Positions 34,186 through 44,900 of a DNA stretch of 64,000 nucleotides are shown piece after piece. The notes under the pieces are model-generated. The model was not told the DNA's origin and ran no database searches. It worked only from the letters and a program-made list of their open reading frames with translations. Position numbers and translations under genes: made by a program. Position 1 is the first letter of the stretch; each line of letters begins with the position of its first letter. Origin of the DNA: Parapedobacter composti (lineage in GTDB: Bacteria; Bacteroidota; Bacteroidia; Sphingobacteriales; Sphingobacteriaceae); contig NZ_FOLL01000004.1 of NCBI RefSeq assembly GCF_900112315.1, forward strand, positions 186,001 to 250,000, written 5' to 3'.

Positions 34186-34755
34186 CTATTTCTTGCCCAC
34201 TGATTTAGGCGCTACGGTAAGGAACATGCGCTTACCTTCCAGTTTCGGAAGCAGCTCCACCTTCCCGTATTCTTCCAGCGCCTGGGCAAAACGCAGCAAC
34301 AGAATTTCCCCCTGCTCCTTATACACAATGGCGCGGCCCTTGAAATGCACATAAGCCCTTACCTTCTCTCCCGCTTCCAGGAATTTGATGGCGTGCTTAA
34401 GCTTAAATTCAAAGTCATGGTCACTGGTATTCGGGCCGAAGCGTATTTCCTTGATAACCGTTTGCTTGGCATTGGCCTTAATTTCCTTTTGCTTCTTTTT
34501 CTGCTCGTAGATAAACTTGCTGTAATCTATGATTTTGCAAACGGGCGGGTTAGCATTCGGCGAAATTTCCACTAAATCCAACTCCAGCTCATCGGCCAGC
34601 TCCAATGCTTTGCGCGTGGGGTAAATTCCCGGCTCCACATTGTCACCCACCAGACGTACCTCAGGCACCCTGATATTCTCGTTGATCCGGTGTTCCGGCT
34701 CCTTCTTTTTAAATGGAGGCCTCGGGCCTCTGAAACCTGGTCTGTTTAATGCCAA
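34186..34755 (-). CDS. infC: Translation initiation factor IF-3
   Basis: 189 residues. The N-domain ([16 protein letters not shown], then [20 protein letters not shown]) is joined by a lysine-rich linker to the C-domain ([20 protein letters not shown]). IF-3 prevents premature subunit joining and checks the start codon. A 15-residue Pro/Arg/Lys-rich N-terminal extension precedes the usual start of the fold. The gene starts with ATG, unlike the ATT start of E. coli infC, and lies 13 bases after thrS. Confidence 0.96.
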   Translation of the reverse strand: MALNRPGFRGPRPPFKKKEPEHRINENIRVPEVRLVGDNVEPGIYPTRKALELADELELDLVEISPNANPPVCKIIDYSKFIYEQKKKQKEIKANAKQTVIKEIRFGPNTSDHDFEFKLKHAIKFLEAGEKVRAYVHFKGRAIVYKEQGEILLLRFAQALEEYGKVELLPKLEGKRMFLTVAPKSVGKK

Positions 34756-34768
34756 ATGTCTAAAATAA

Positions 34769-36694
34769 TTAAACGGTTATCTCTTTAATTAACTGCGCGC
34801 TAAATTCGTCCACCGTCACGGATCCCATATCTCCCTGGCCGTGTTTCCGCACAGAAACCATGCCACTTTCCACCTCTTTTTCCCCCACAATCAGCATGTA
34901 CGGTATTTTTTTGATTTCCGCGTCACGGATTTTCCGTCCCACCTTCTCATCGCGCAAATCTATTAGGCCGCGAATATCGGAATTATTGAGCGATTCTAAA
35001 AGTTTTTTTGCATATTCCTCGTATTTCTCGGACACCGGGAGTACGATGAACTGTTCCGGTGCGAGCCACAGCGGGAACTGCCCGGCGCAGTGCTCAATCA
35101 ACACAGCCACAAAGCGCTCCAGCGAGCCAAACGGCGCCCGGTGAATCATCACCGGACGGTGCTTGCTGTTGTCGCTGCCGGTATATTCCAATTCAAACCG
35201 CTCGGGCAGGTTATAATCTACCTGAATGGTACCCAGCTGCCATTTACGGCCCAGCGCGTCCTTCACCATAAAATCCAGTTTCGGTCCGTAGAATGCCGCT
35301 TCACCATATTCCACCACAGTCTTCAGACCCTTTTCTGCTGCAGCCTCAATGATGTCCTTTTCTGCCCGGTCCCAGTTTTCGTCGGTACCGATATATTTGC
35401 TCCGGTTTTCCGGATCCCGCAACGATACCTGGGCAGTATAGTCTTCAAAACCCAACGCGTTGAACACATACAGCACCAAATCGATGACCTTTTTAAACTC
35501 GTCCTTCACCTGGTCCGGCCGGCAGAACAGGTGGGCATCATCCTGCGTAAAGCCCCTCACCCGGGTAAGTCCGTGCAATTCCCCACTTTGCTCATAGCGG
35601 TACACCGTACCGAATTCAGCAAAACGGATAGGCAAATCCTTGTATGAGCGGGGTTTCGTTTTGTATATCTCACAATGGTGCGGGCAGTTCATCGGCTTCA
35701 GCAGAAACTCCTCCCCTTCTTGCGGCGTATGGATGGGCTGGAAAGAATCCGCTCCGTATTTCTCGTAATGCCCCGACGTTACATATAGGTTTTTATGCCC
35801 GATGTGCGGGGTAATCACCGGTTCATACCCTGCCTTTAACTGCGCGCGTTGCAAAAAGTCAACCAGTTTCTGGCGCAGCCGCGCGCCTTTAGGCAACCAC
35901 AGGGGCAGCCCCATCCCCACCTTTTCTGAAAAAGCAAACAGTTCCAGTTCACGGCCCAGCTTGCGGTGGTCGCGCTTTTTGGCTTCCTCTATCATGTGCA
36001 GGTAATCGGCCAGTTCGCTGGCCTTCGGAAACGTCACCCCGTAAATGCGGGTAAGCTGCTTCCGCGTCTCGTCGCCCCGCCAGTACGCTCCCGCCACGTT
36101 AGTCAGCTTCACCGCCTTGATGAATCCCGTGTTGGGGATGTGCGGGCCGCGGCACAGGTCGGTAAAATTACCCTGCGTATAAAAGGTGATGCTGCCATCG
36201 GGCAGGTCCTTAATCAAATCCAGCTTATACTCGTCGCCTTTCTGCGTAAAATAAGATTCGGCCTCCGCTTTGCTCACCGGTTTGCGCACGTATTCCGATT
36301 TCGTACGGGCCAGTTCCAGCATCTTTTCCTCAATCAGCTTGAAGTCGTCCGAAGAAAATTCGCGGTCGCCGAAATCCACGTCATAATAAAAACCTGTTTC
36401 TATAGCCGGCCCGATACCGAACTTGATACCCGGATACAGCGCCTCCAGCGCCTCAGCCATCAGGTGTGCAGACGAGTGCCAAAACGTGGCCTTGCCGTCA
36501 TGGTCGTTCCAAGTAAGCAGGCGTACCGCAGCATCGTGGTCAATGGGGCGCGAGGCGTCCCAGACTTCGCCGTTTACTTCCGCCGCCAGTACGTTGCGGG
36601 CCAGACCTTCTGAAATGGATTTCGCGATGTCCATCGCTGTGGCGCCGGGGGCATACTGCCTGACGGAACCATCTGGTAGGGTAATGTTAATCAC
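34769..36694 (-). CDS. thrS: Threonine--tRNA ligase
   Basis: 641 residues, normal length. A TGS domain (1-62), the editing domain with [11 protein letters not shown], the class II catalytic core ([10 protein letters not shown] with the zinc Cys; [30 protein letters not shown] motif 3) and a C-terminal anticodon-binding domain are all present. It charges tRNA-Thr and hydrolyses mischarged Ser-tRNA. It leads the operon with infC, rpmI and rplT. The leader of about 70 bases contains a hairpin followed by a T-run. Confidence 0.97.
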   Translation of the reverse strand: MINITLPDGSVRQYAPGATAMDIAKSISEGLARNVLAAEVNGEVWDASRPIDHDAAVRLLTWNDHDGKATFWHSSAHLMAEALEALYPGIKFGIGPAIETGFYYDVDFGDREFSSDDFKLIEEKMLELARTKSEYVRKPVSKAEAESYFTQKGDEYKLDLIKDLPDGSITFYTQGNFTDLCRGPHIPNTGFIKAVKLTNVAGAYWRGDETRKQLTRIYGVTFPKASELADYLHMIEEAKKRDHRKLGRELELFAFSEKVGMGLPLWLPKGARLRQKLVDFLQRAQLKAGYEPVITPHIGHKNLYVTSGHYEKYGADSFQPIHTPQEGEEFLLKPMNCPHHCEIYKTKPRSYKDLPIRFAEFGTVYRYEQSGELHGLTRVRGFTQDDAHLFCRPDQVKDEFKKVIDLVLYVFNALGFEDYTAQVSLRDPENRSKYIGTDENWDRAEKDIIEAAAEKGLKTVVEYGEAAFYGPKLDFMVKDALGRKWQLGTIQVDYNLPERFELEYTGSDNSKHRPVMIHRAPFGSLERFVAVLIEHCAGQFPLWLAPEQFIVLPVSEKYEEYAKKLLESLNNSDIRGLIDLRDEKVGRKIRDAEIKKIPYMLIVGEKEVESGMVSVRKHGQGDMGSVTVDEFSAQLIKEITV

Positions 36695-36719
36695 TTACAA
36701 CTATGATTTTGTGTTATCT

Positions 36720-36757
36720 AAAAAAAAATGCCTAAATCACGGTACAAACGTGATTCA
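36720..36757 (-). promoter_or_regulatory. Hairpin plus T-run in the thrS leader
   Basis: On the minus strand AATCACG (36755-36749), a seven-base loop, then CGTGATT (36741-36735) form a 7-base stem, extendable to nine with a G-T and a T-A pair. It is followed within about six bases by nine T (36728-36720). The arrangement resembles an attenuator between promoter and start codon. No upstream leader peptide was identified. Confidence 0.45.
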
Positions 36758-36767
36758 TTGTTCGGCG

Positions 36768-36798
36768 CAAAGGTACGGAATCGAATCGGAACAACGAA
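36768..36798 (-). promoter_or_regulatory. Promoter of thrS-infC-rpmI-rplT
   Basis: On the minus strand TTCG (36798-36795), a 19-base spacer, TACCTTTG (36775-36768). The thrS ATG lies 73 bases downstream. Confidence 0.6.
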
Positions 36799-36842
36799 TA
36801 GCTAAATCATGCCGGATATACCGATCTCCAATAGCCATGGTT

Positions 36843-39020
36843 CTACCATGCTAGCTTCACGGAGATCCCGTCCGGACTGTTTTCAAACTTTAGAAAGGCC
36901 GTTCCGCTTTCCTCATCCCAAGAGAAGCTGTGTTCAACAGCTTGTCCGGTACTGCTGGTTACTTCCCATCGGGTAGCCCTCGCTGGTAAGAGAATGCGCA
37001 TCACGTTGGTGGTATACAGCGGACTTTTTGCGATGAAGGTAAAACCGTTGCCTTCCGCTTTCTCCTTGCTGACGCGCGCAGCTGTGGCCAATACACGAGG
37101 TCTCATCCTGTCTTTTATGGAACTGATGTCATAAAGCAGGGCCTGTTCGCCAGGATTCACCACTTTCGTCTTAAGCACCGGTATCTCGGGGTCGAAAAGA
37201 TCAATGAAGCTGCCAGCAGCCACATATGGCGACCGATCAGGAGATTCGTCCAGAACGGAAATAACCCGATAAGGTCCCCTATTTAAACTGAAATAATTTT
37301 TAAAATGAAGCTCGTCATGTGTCAGTTCTTTGTAGACTCTTTGCAGCAAATCCATAAAACGGGCATCGCCATTTTCGGCGAGAACGAATTCCTTGGGATC
37401 GTTTCGCAGAATACATAGTTTTCCCTTACCGACCACATGTTCCCCCTCTTCGAACGGCCTGTCCAAGCCCAACGTTTTAAAAAGATGCTCGGAGGCCGTT
37501 GCAAAATTATGTTCCCCGCTGTTCCACCATTCCGGAACATTCTGAAACGGATCGTTATCCCTCCCGCAATAGACCAACACCCCGCCGCCCCTGACCCATT
37601 CGGCAAGATAACCATGTGACTGTTCATCCATCGGCTTCATCCCAGAATAGGATGCAATCAGGATTTTTATATCTTTCAGTGTTTCGTTGTAAGAGAGATT
37701 TTCCATGTGGACGGTTTGCACCGGCACCCCCCGCTTTAGCAGCGGAAGTGCCTGACCGTAAAAATTGGACAACTGGGGATCATTATAACCGTTATGTTCG
37801 GGAAAACGTTGAAACATCAAGGAGTTCGACATCAGCACGCCAATACCGTCGGATCCGTTCAGCCGATTATCCGTTCGTGGCATATGGTTCAACGTATTGA
37901 TCATTACCTGAACCTGTGTGGAATAATGTCTCGGTATTTGTTCTTTTTTATCGCTATCGGGACTGGTTTTGTATAATCCTTCATAGATCCGCTCCGGCCA
38001 AGGCATTACCTCAAACTTGTCGATACTCGGATAAAGCAATTGGGCCGCAAATGTCGCCTCATAATTCTTCTTATAATCGACCCAATCACGTGGCCAATCT
38101 TCAATAGGGTCCGTGAGGAAAAACATTTCCCTCCCCGTAGGGGCCGTCATGGACTCCATTGAGCCGTATTCCAGAAATGCCGTCTCAAAGACCCGTTCTT
38201 TCCTCGTCCCGTTGAAATAATTGGGCTCGCGGGCGGTACCTGTCCATACCTGAGCGATGTACCCATCCACTGACGGGAGTGAGGCAAGACTTGCTTCCGG
38301 ACTGACAATCTTCCATTGCGCGTAATTTACCAGCGAGTGCGTGGGTACATAACATTTCACATCCATCCCTTTGCTTTTTCCATATTGCTTCGCAAAGGAG
38401 AAGATCTCATCAAGGGCGTTATAATAGAGGTGATATTTCAGTTTATTGGACAGGTAAGTGTTCTCCGGCGATTCGTGCTGGGGTCTCCAATCAAATCCGT
38501 AATACGTCTTCCATTCTCGTTTAAACGCCTCGCTATAACCGGCCCTAGCCCAGAACTCGGGTTCTTCCATAAAAATAACGTCAATTCCTGCATCAATAAC
38601 CCGTTTGATGTGCCGTTCCTTCAGGTAGTTCAGAAAATTTTCCGTAGGCACGATATAAGGCACCATGCGCCCATGCCAAATGGTATCGCCGTTTTGTTGC
38701 ACCTGCCCCTCATCGAGATGCATCTTCCCGTCCCATTCTCCCGTAAAATAATCCTGGTATTGCCCCCAGGCGATGCCAGTCATGAAATGGGTAACATATC
38801 CCCTTTCTCTCCAAGATTTCACCCGCTCTTCGAAAGGCACTCTCCCTGACCGATCAGACGGGTTACCTCCAACCCCGTATACCATCACCGCATCCGATCG
38901 CACGTCAATGGTGGGCCTCCACTCCCTCGAGGTCTGAAAAGTAGTACGGATTTGTTGTTCAGTTTGGGCGAAAAGCTGAAGCGCCAGTCCAACCAAAATT
39001 GCGGTCATTAACGTTCTCAT
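36843..39020 (-). CDS. Exported TIM-barrel hydrolase-like protein, family unassigned
   Basis: 725 residues. A signal peptide (about 1-18, LALQLFA) is followed by a region of about 350 residues with alternating strands and helices suited to a TIM barrel, including AGIDVIFMEEPEFWARAGYS (E152, E153, E155) and FEVMPWPERIYEGLY (E337, E343) as candidate catalytic segments. Residues about 390-540 look like a Rossmann/glutaminase-like domain (GIGVLMSNSLMFQRFPEHN, IKILIASYSGMKPMDE, WVRGGGVLVYCGRDNDPF), and about 600-725 like a C-terminal beta domain. That three-part layout resembles GH42 beta-galactosidases, but I cannot assign a CAZy family. It is the last gene of the PUL and probably processes the imported or surface-bound glycan. 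Confidence 0.72.
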   Translation of the reverse strand: MRTLMTAILVGLALQLFAQTEQQIRTTFQTSREWRPTIDVRSDAVMVYGVGGNPSDRSGRVPFEERVKSWRERGYVTHFMTGIAWGQYQDYFTGEWDGKMHLDEGQVQQNGDTIWHGRMVPYIVPTENFLNYLKERHIKRVIDAGIDVIFMEEPEFWARAGYSEAFKREWKTYYGFDWRPQHESPENTYLSNKLKYHLYYNALDEIFSFAKQYGKSKGMDVKCYVPTHSLVNYAQWKIVSPEASLASLPSVDGYIAQVWTGTAREPNYFNGTRKERVFETAFLEYGSMESMTAPTGREMFFLTDPIEDWPRDWVDYKKNYEATFAAQLLYPSIDKFEVMPWPERIYEGLYKTSPDSDKKEQIPRHYSTQVQVMINTLNHMPRTDNRLNGSDGIGVLMSNSLMFQRFPEHNGYNDPQLSNFYGQALPLLKRGVPVQTVHMENLSYNETLKDIKILIASYSGMKPMDEQSHGYLAEWVRGGGVLVYCGRDNDPFQNVPEWWNSGEHNFATASEHLFKTLGLDRPFEEGEHVVGKGKLCILRNDPKEFVLAENGDARFMDLLQRVYKELTHDELHFKNYFSLNRGPYRVISVLDESPDRSPYVAAGSFIDLFDPEIPVLKTKVVNPGEQALLYDISSIKDRMRPRVLATAARVSKEKAEGNGFTFIAKSPLYTTNVMRILLPARATRWEVTSSTGQAVEHSFSWDEESGTAFLKFENSPDGISVKLAW

Positions 39021-39035
39021 AAGCGTTTTTTGAAG

Positions 39036-39851
39036 TTACGGCACCATCACCTCTATCGGTTCACTATAATTCCATCGTCTGGTTCCGCTGCCCCTGGGTG
39101 TATCGTAATTGATACGGGCTGCCGCACGGATAAAAACGATGCGTCCGGACGGGATGGTCCCATTGGACTCGATGGTGATTGCCTCGCCGAACAGACTGTT
39201 GAAAGATGAACCGGAATATTCAATTGCGCTCGACCAACGTTCATCCCGTGCACGATATCCAACCGTAGCAGAATAGCTTACAAAAAGCTGAATATCCGTC
39301 ATGTTTTGAAAGCTGCTGCTATACCCACCCATCGGTTCTATTTTCTCACGGAATTCACTTTCCGAAACCGCACGGGTTACTCGCACCTTCGCCTGAATCT
39401 TGCCGTTGCTCACGCGCGGTTCTTCCACCCACTCTACTTTAAGGAACGGTTGCACTTCAAACCGGACTTTCGTCACTCCTTCGATGTCGATGTCCTTTGT
39501 TTCGTCGGCGAGCGGAACACCGCGTTCATCTTCCCTCAATAAGGGAATGAACGGTCCATCTACTTGGACATTATATCTTCCTTTGAACAGTTTTGTGTGC
39601 TGGAACGTTCCGTCGGGCATACAGAAAAAATCGGGATTAGGTACCACGTTGTCTCCCCAACTGGTTTCAATGAGACGTACCCTGATCCCTTCACTTCCCT
39701 GGTCAGTCAGCACCCGTTCACCGGTAGCCACATCCACCACTTCGCCCCATAATGTTTCGGCGGGAGCATCATAGTTGTCCAACTCGAACAAACTACAGGA
39801 AGCCAAAAAGAAAGAAGATATCAACAAAATAAAAAAGGTTAACTGTTTCAT
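39036..39851 (-). CDS. DUF3823 lipoprotein, PUL accessory protein
   Basis: 271 residues with a lipoprotein signal (FFLASC, Cys19). A DUF3823-type N-terminal beta-sandwich (ETLWGEVVDVATGERVLTDQ, then FKGRYNVQVDGPFIPLL) is followed by a second beta domain. Proteins of this family accompany SusC/SusD pairs and are thought to sit on the cell surface and bind glycan; direct evidence is scarce. It lies immediately downstream of susD. Confidence 0.82.
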   Translation of the reverse strand: MKQLTFFILLISSFFLASCSLFELDNYDAPAETLWGEVVDVATGERVLTDQGSEGIRVRLIETSWGDNVVPNPDFFCMPDGTFQHTKLFKGRYNVQVDGPFIPLLREDERGVPLADETKDIDIEGVTKVRFEVQPFLKVEWVEEPRVSNGKIQAKVRVTRAVSESEFREKIEPMGGYSSSFQNMTDIQLFVSYSATVGYRARDERWSSAIEYSGSSFNSLFGEAITIESNGTIPSGRIVFIRAAARINYDTPRGSGTRRWNYSEPIEVMVP

Positions 39852-39878
39852 GTGATTAGTGCTATTTTAAACGATTCA

Positions 39879-41939
39879 TTACCTGTTGGGTTGCTGATCT
39901 ATGACGGGGCTCTTCGACACTTCCCCACCAGGGATGGCAAAATAGTAGTCCACGATATTGTATTCGAAAGTCTTCAAGCTAACCCATTGGAACCGGGCGT
40001 CGAAAAAATACTTCCCGCTTTCGGTAGAGAAGAATGGGTAGAGTCCGCGGAAACGATAACGCGTGTTGTTACTGAAGGCGTCTTTGTTTCTGTATTCACC
40101 CCAGAAGCCGTCCCTGCCTTCATAGTGCTGTACTCGCCATCGGCGGATATCCCATTTGGATTTATGTTCCAGTGCCAACTCCTTGCGCCGCTCCTTCCTT
40201 ACAATATTCCGGCCGTTCTCGTCCGGTGTAATTGCGCCGGAAAGTAAGGATGCACCTGCTCGCTCCCTGATATCGTTGATCGCCTGGGTAGCCACTTGCA
40301 TCAGGTCCGCTCCATCGGGGGACGGCTCACCGGCAAGCGCGAGCTCAACGGCAGCTTCGGCAGCATTCAAAAGCACTTCGGCATACCGCATCAGCACAAA
40401 ATGTTGGTCCGATCTTCCTTCACCTGCCTCGAAAGATGGATCAGGGTTCAGCCATTTTCGGCCATAAAGACCGGTCAAACACCCTTCACCGTTATCAAAG
40501 AACGGCCCGTTAGCACCGGCAGCAGTCATCTGCGTCCCGTTGTACGTAACCACCTCTTGGCTGCTCCCTTCCCTGGGGCTGAGGTAAAGGGTTTTAGGAT
40601 TCGCCCTATAGGCATTTAGGTGCTGATACCTCGTTTCAGCTGCTTGGTAAGAATAGTCATTAAACAGGGGCTGTATCGGCTCGGCACCTGTATAGACGCC
40701 TGCCCGTATTTCGATGTCCGTCCCTTTGAATCGGTCGCCCGGGAAAATCACATAGGCACGTAAACGCGGCTCTGCATCCTTGAAAAAATCGAGCGGCGTG
40801 TCATATAATAGGTACTGCCCTTGCGTGTTGGAGTTGCCGGTAGTCACCTTGATTGTTCCGTCGGGATACCGGTCAAACCCTTCAAACAGCTCCAAAAAAT
40901 CGAGCGTGGGGCATGTTCCTGACGCGAGTGGGGCTTTAAAGATAAACGGTGCACTATAGGCATCATACCCATGCGTAGCCACGGGGAAAGAATATTCCTT
41001 CACATAGATATTCTCGGGGCTTTCCAAATCGCTGAACATATCCACCATGTTCTGGTATTGAGCCTCCCGATCATTCGCGACCCATCTTTTCTTATAAAGG
41101 GAATAGTTTCTGCTTTTTATAATTTCCTGGGCAGCGTTATAGGCCTCTCTGAAATATTTTATCGATGCCGCCCGCCATGAGTTTTCCGCAAAGCCGATTA
41201 CCCGTACCCCGGTTTTTTCCCCCAATCCGGTGAGACGGCCCGGGACCGTTTCATTGTATTTGGCCACACTTCCGGCATACAGCATTGCTTCCGACTTAAA
41301 CGCCAGGGCAACGTACCGGTTTGCATAACCTCTTTTTGGGCTTGTCGGCAGCAACAGTTCAACGGCTTGGTCAAAATCGGCAAGTACCTGATTCCAGGTC
41401 TCCTCTTCGCTGGCCCGCGGTACCTCCAGCGCTTCCGGATCTGCAGGATAATTGATAACCCTCGTCACCAGCGGTACACCTCCAAATCGCCTGGCCATAG
41501 CGCTGAACACGAATGCCCTTACAAAGTATGCTTCACCAAGATAGTGGTTATACCTGCTCTCGGGGAATGCATCTTCGTGGAGCGGAAGGTTTTCAATCAA
41601 GTAGTTGGCATCCCTCAAAAGTGTCATGGCCATACTCCAGTAAGGTGTCCGTTCCCCGGTAAAAGCCGTGCTTATCCCATCGCGGTTCAGGGCCTCGCCC
41701 GTTCCCTCAATACCCATCGCGCCCAGCCACGAATTAAATTCCACCCCCCATTGGGCCATGTACTTGAAATCTTCGAAGGGCATATGGCTATACATCCGTG
41801 CCAGGTAGACTTCCATACCTGATTCGTTGGTCAACAGGTCTTCATCACCGATAATGTTCGTCGGTGGGATATCCAAATCCACACATGAGGTGGATAAAAC
41901 GGAAATAACCAGCGCAAGTCTATATACTTTTTTCATCAT
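39879..41939 (-). CDS. RagB/SusD family surface glycan-binding lipoprotein
   Basis: 686 residues, longer than most SusD proteins (500-600). The lipoprotein Cys is at residue 19 (VLSTSC), followed by the usual VDLDIPPTNIIGDEDLLTNE. Helical TPR-like segments such as YFVRAFVFSAMARRFGGVPL and the C-terminal RNIVRKERRKELALEHKSKWD are SusD hallmarks. It forms a lid over the SusC barrel encoded 11 bases upstream and captures oligosaccharide at the surface. Confidence 0.93.
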   Translation of the reverse strand: MMKKVYRLALVISVLSTSCVDLDIPPTNIIGDEDLLTNESGMEVYLARMYSHMPFEDFKYMAQWGVEFNSWLGAMGIEGTGEALNRDGISTAFTGERTPYWSMAMTLLRDANYLIENLPLHEDAFPESRYNHYLGEAYFVRAFVFSAMARRFGGVPLVTRVINYPADPEALEVPRASEEETWNQVLADFDQAVELLLPTSPKRGYANRYVALAFKSEAMLYAGSVAKYNETVPGRLTGLGEKTGVRVIGFAENSWRAASIKYFREAYNAAQEIIKSRNYSLYKKRWVANDREAQYQNMVDMFSDLESPENIYVKEYSFPVATHGYDAYSAPFIFKAPLASGTCPTLDFLELFEGFDRYPDGTIKVTTGNSNTQGQYLLYDTPLDFFKDAEPRLRAYVIFPGDRFKGTDIEIRAGVYTGAEPIQPLFNDYSYQAAETRYQHLNAYRANPKTLYLSPREGSSQEVVTYNGTQMTAAGANGPFFDNGEGCLTGLYGRKWLNPDPSFEAGEGRSDQHFVLMRYAEVLLNAAEAAVELALAGEPSPDGADLMQVATQAINDIRERAGASLLSGAITPDENGRNIVRKERRKELALEHKSKWDIRRWRVQHYEGRDGFWGEYRNKDAFSNNTRYRFRGLYPFFSTESGKYFFDARFQWVSLKTFEYNIVDYYFAIPGGEVSKSPVIDQQPNR

Positions 41940-41950
41940 TGTTTCTGGAA

Positions 41951-44900
41951 CTAAAAGTTGAGTGAAAGCCCGGCCGTAAATGTTTTGTTCAACGGGTACA
42001 TCCGTCCTAAATCATCATCGGGGTGCTCAGGGTCAACAAATTTAACATTCGTAATGGTCAACAAATTATAGGCGTTGGCGAATACCCTCAGGTCCATCGA
42101 TGGAAGTGCCCGAAATTTCGGGAGGGTATACCCCAATTCGATGCTTTTGAGCCGAAGATAGGCCGTGCTCACGCGGTTAAACGTAGAGTTTGCAAACGGA
42201 TAGTTGCCTGTGAATCCGTAATAACCGCTGATCCATTCCAGAGAAGGATCCCAAGGGTCGGCCAGTGGATCAACCGGGCGCCACCTGTCTACATATTGTT
42301 CGAGTGTCCCACCGCCATTGGTTCCCCAGATTGAATAAAGCGGTTCCTTGTATTCCATGGAGCCGAGAGCCGAACCCTGCAGCAGGAAACTGATATCGAA
42401 CTTCTTATAGTTGGCATCAAACACGAGACTATAATTTAACCATGGCGTTTGGTCAAACGCAATGGGATGTACATCCAAACCGTTGATTTCCCCGTCGCCA
42501 TTCCAGTCGAGGTATTTATAATCACCCGGCAAGATCGTGCGATCTTTGTATATTGGGTAGCTCCATATGTCCTGCCAGCTCTCGAAGCGTCCCACCCCTT
42601 GATAACCGAACTGCATCCCCTGGAAACGGTTGTTCAGGTTATCATTCCGCCATTTATCATAGGAATTTCCGTATGGCCCGTTTTCAGACGCGACAAGATA
42701 TTTCTGACGAGTAATTGTTCCGATTGCTTTCACCCGGTAGGATAGCTCGCCTACCCTGTTCCGGTGTGAAATTTCGACATCCATCCCGAAATGTTTGTCA
42801 CTGTCGAGATTTTCCCGGGGGGCGGTAGCACCCACAACGGTCGGAAGGTCACCCGTGCGGCGCGCAAAACGTCCTTTCCTTTCTCTTTCGAAATAATCTA
42901 CTGAAAAACCAAAAAGGCCGTTCCATCCTTCAAAATCAATCCCGACGTTTAACGTGTGGGCGGTAAACCACGTGATCATCTGGTTAGGGAGTGCCAGCGT
43001 TGAAACGCCATACACGAATTCGTTTCCGAAAATATATCCGGGAGCATACTGGTTGTAATATCCCTGTGCCGCATTTCCCGACGTGGCGGGATATACATAG
43101 CCGGTGGCCCAGTCGAATTGCAGTTCGCCGTCATCTCCCAACACGCCATAGCTTGCACGTAGCTTCAACTGGTCTACGAATGATGTCAGCGCCCAATTTC
43201 TGAAGAAAGGCTCTTCCGAGATACGCCAACCAACCGATGCAGAAGGAAAGAATCCCCATTGATGACCAGGGGCAAACTTCGATGAGCCGTCGTAGCGGAA
43301 CTGCGCTTCAGCTATATACCGGTCGCTGAACGTATAGTTAGCCCGTCCGAAAAGCGCGGCGTTAGCCAGTTGGTAAACGTCATTCAATGAGCTGCTCATG
43401 CCTCCCAACTGGTTCTCATCAACCCCGCCAAAGAGATAGTCCATGCCGAAGGCAAGATCGCGTTGCGCATAAAAATTATCGCCGGTATGTTTTTGTACTT
43501 CCCAGCCCAGTAACCCGGTCACCTGATGCTTACTGCTGAACGTCCGGTCGTAATTTGCAATGAACTGTCCCAGAACCTGCCGCCTATTGAACATCTCCCT
43601 CCGGATCTGGTTGGGAGAACTGTTGTTATACAATTTCGCTTCATACGAGTCGGTCAAAGCATTATATGCATACTGGTAATACTCTCTCCGGTTTATATGG
43701 TTATCATCCGTCCGGTAATCATAGCTTACCAACGCCTTTGCTGATAAGCCTTGCAGGACATCCGTTAGTGCGCCGAAATCGTAATTGAGGCTGGCAGAAG
43801 ATTGAAAATGTTTCTGGCCATGCTTGCGATACCCCGAAATGTCGGAAGTCATCTTCGCCACAGTATTCTCCTCAAGGTCCAGTCCCTCGTGGTTGAGCAT
43901 CGTATTTTCTGGATCGGCATACGCGGGGAAGAGCACACCCTGTCGCCAATAGTTCCGGATAATATCCACCGAACTGGAGTATGGGCTATTCCGTTGGTCC
44001 ACCACTCCGCTCAGGTTAAGATCAAAGGTCAGGCCATTAGAAATCTCCGTACTGATGTTCGACCGGAGATTCACTTTGCTGTAATTTAAATCCCCTGATT
44101 TGAAGAAACCTTCCTGGTAAAGATGGCCAAACCCGATATAATACTGGGTTTTATCGCTTCCTCCCGTGATACTCAGGTCCTGCTGGGCTTGCGGCGCATA
44201 ATCCGAAAAGATAAGAGACGTCCAGTCCGTCGTGCGGCGTGCACCCGTACGAAAGGCCTCAAAATCGTTCTCGGTGAACACGATATTACCCCCGTTTATA
44301 TTGTTCATTGCCATTTCATTGTAGATGGTCATCGTTTCATAAGGGTCAGCCAGCACCGGCAATCCCGACGGCCGTTGAAAGGTGTAAGAGGTATTGACAG
44401 CCACGTTTGTCCGTCCCTCCCTCGTTCCTCTTTTCGTAGTTACAAGCACTACCCCATTAGCGGCCCGCACGCCGTAGATGGCGGCAGAGGCGTCTTTCAA
44501 TACCGATACATCTTCGATATCATTGGGGTTAAGCCGCTGGAAGTCTGCCGTAGTGCGCGGCACCCCGTCAATAACCACCAACGGACTGCCCAAACCCCGG
44601 ATATCGAAGTTGGCGGCGAAAGATCCAGGTTCCGCACTTCGTTGCCAAACCCTTACACCGGGGACACGACCGGTGAGCATATTCTGAGGGTTCTCGTTTC
44701 TCGTCTGCATCATCTCGGCGCCCTTTATTCCCGATACCGCACCCGTTAGGGTAACCTTTCGTTGTGTGGAATAACCCACCAGCACCACCTCGTCGAGCGT
44801 CTGGTGTTCATACTCCAGTGTTACATTAATCACGGTGCGACCGTTCACGGGTTCCTCCTTCATGACAAACCCCAGGTAGTGGAATTGCAACACGGCGTCC

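Noticed and set aside
36832-36853. Short inverted repeat at the 3' end of the PUL (CATGGT/ACCATG)
   Set aside because: Stem of 6-9 bases with a three-base loop and no T-run on the PUL strand; too weak to call a terminator.
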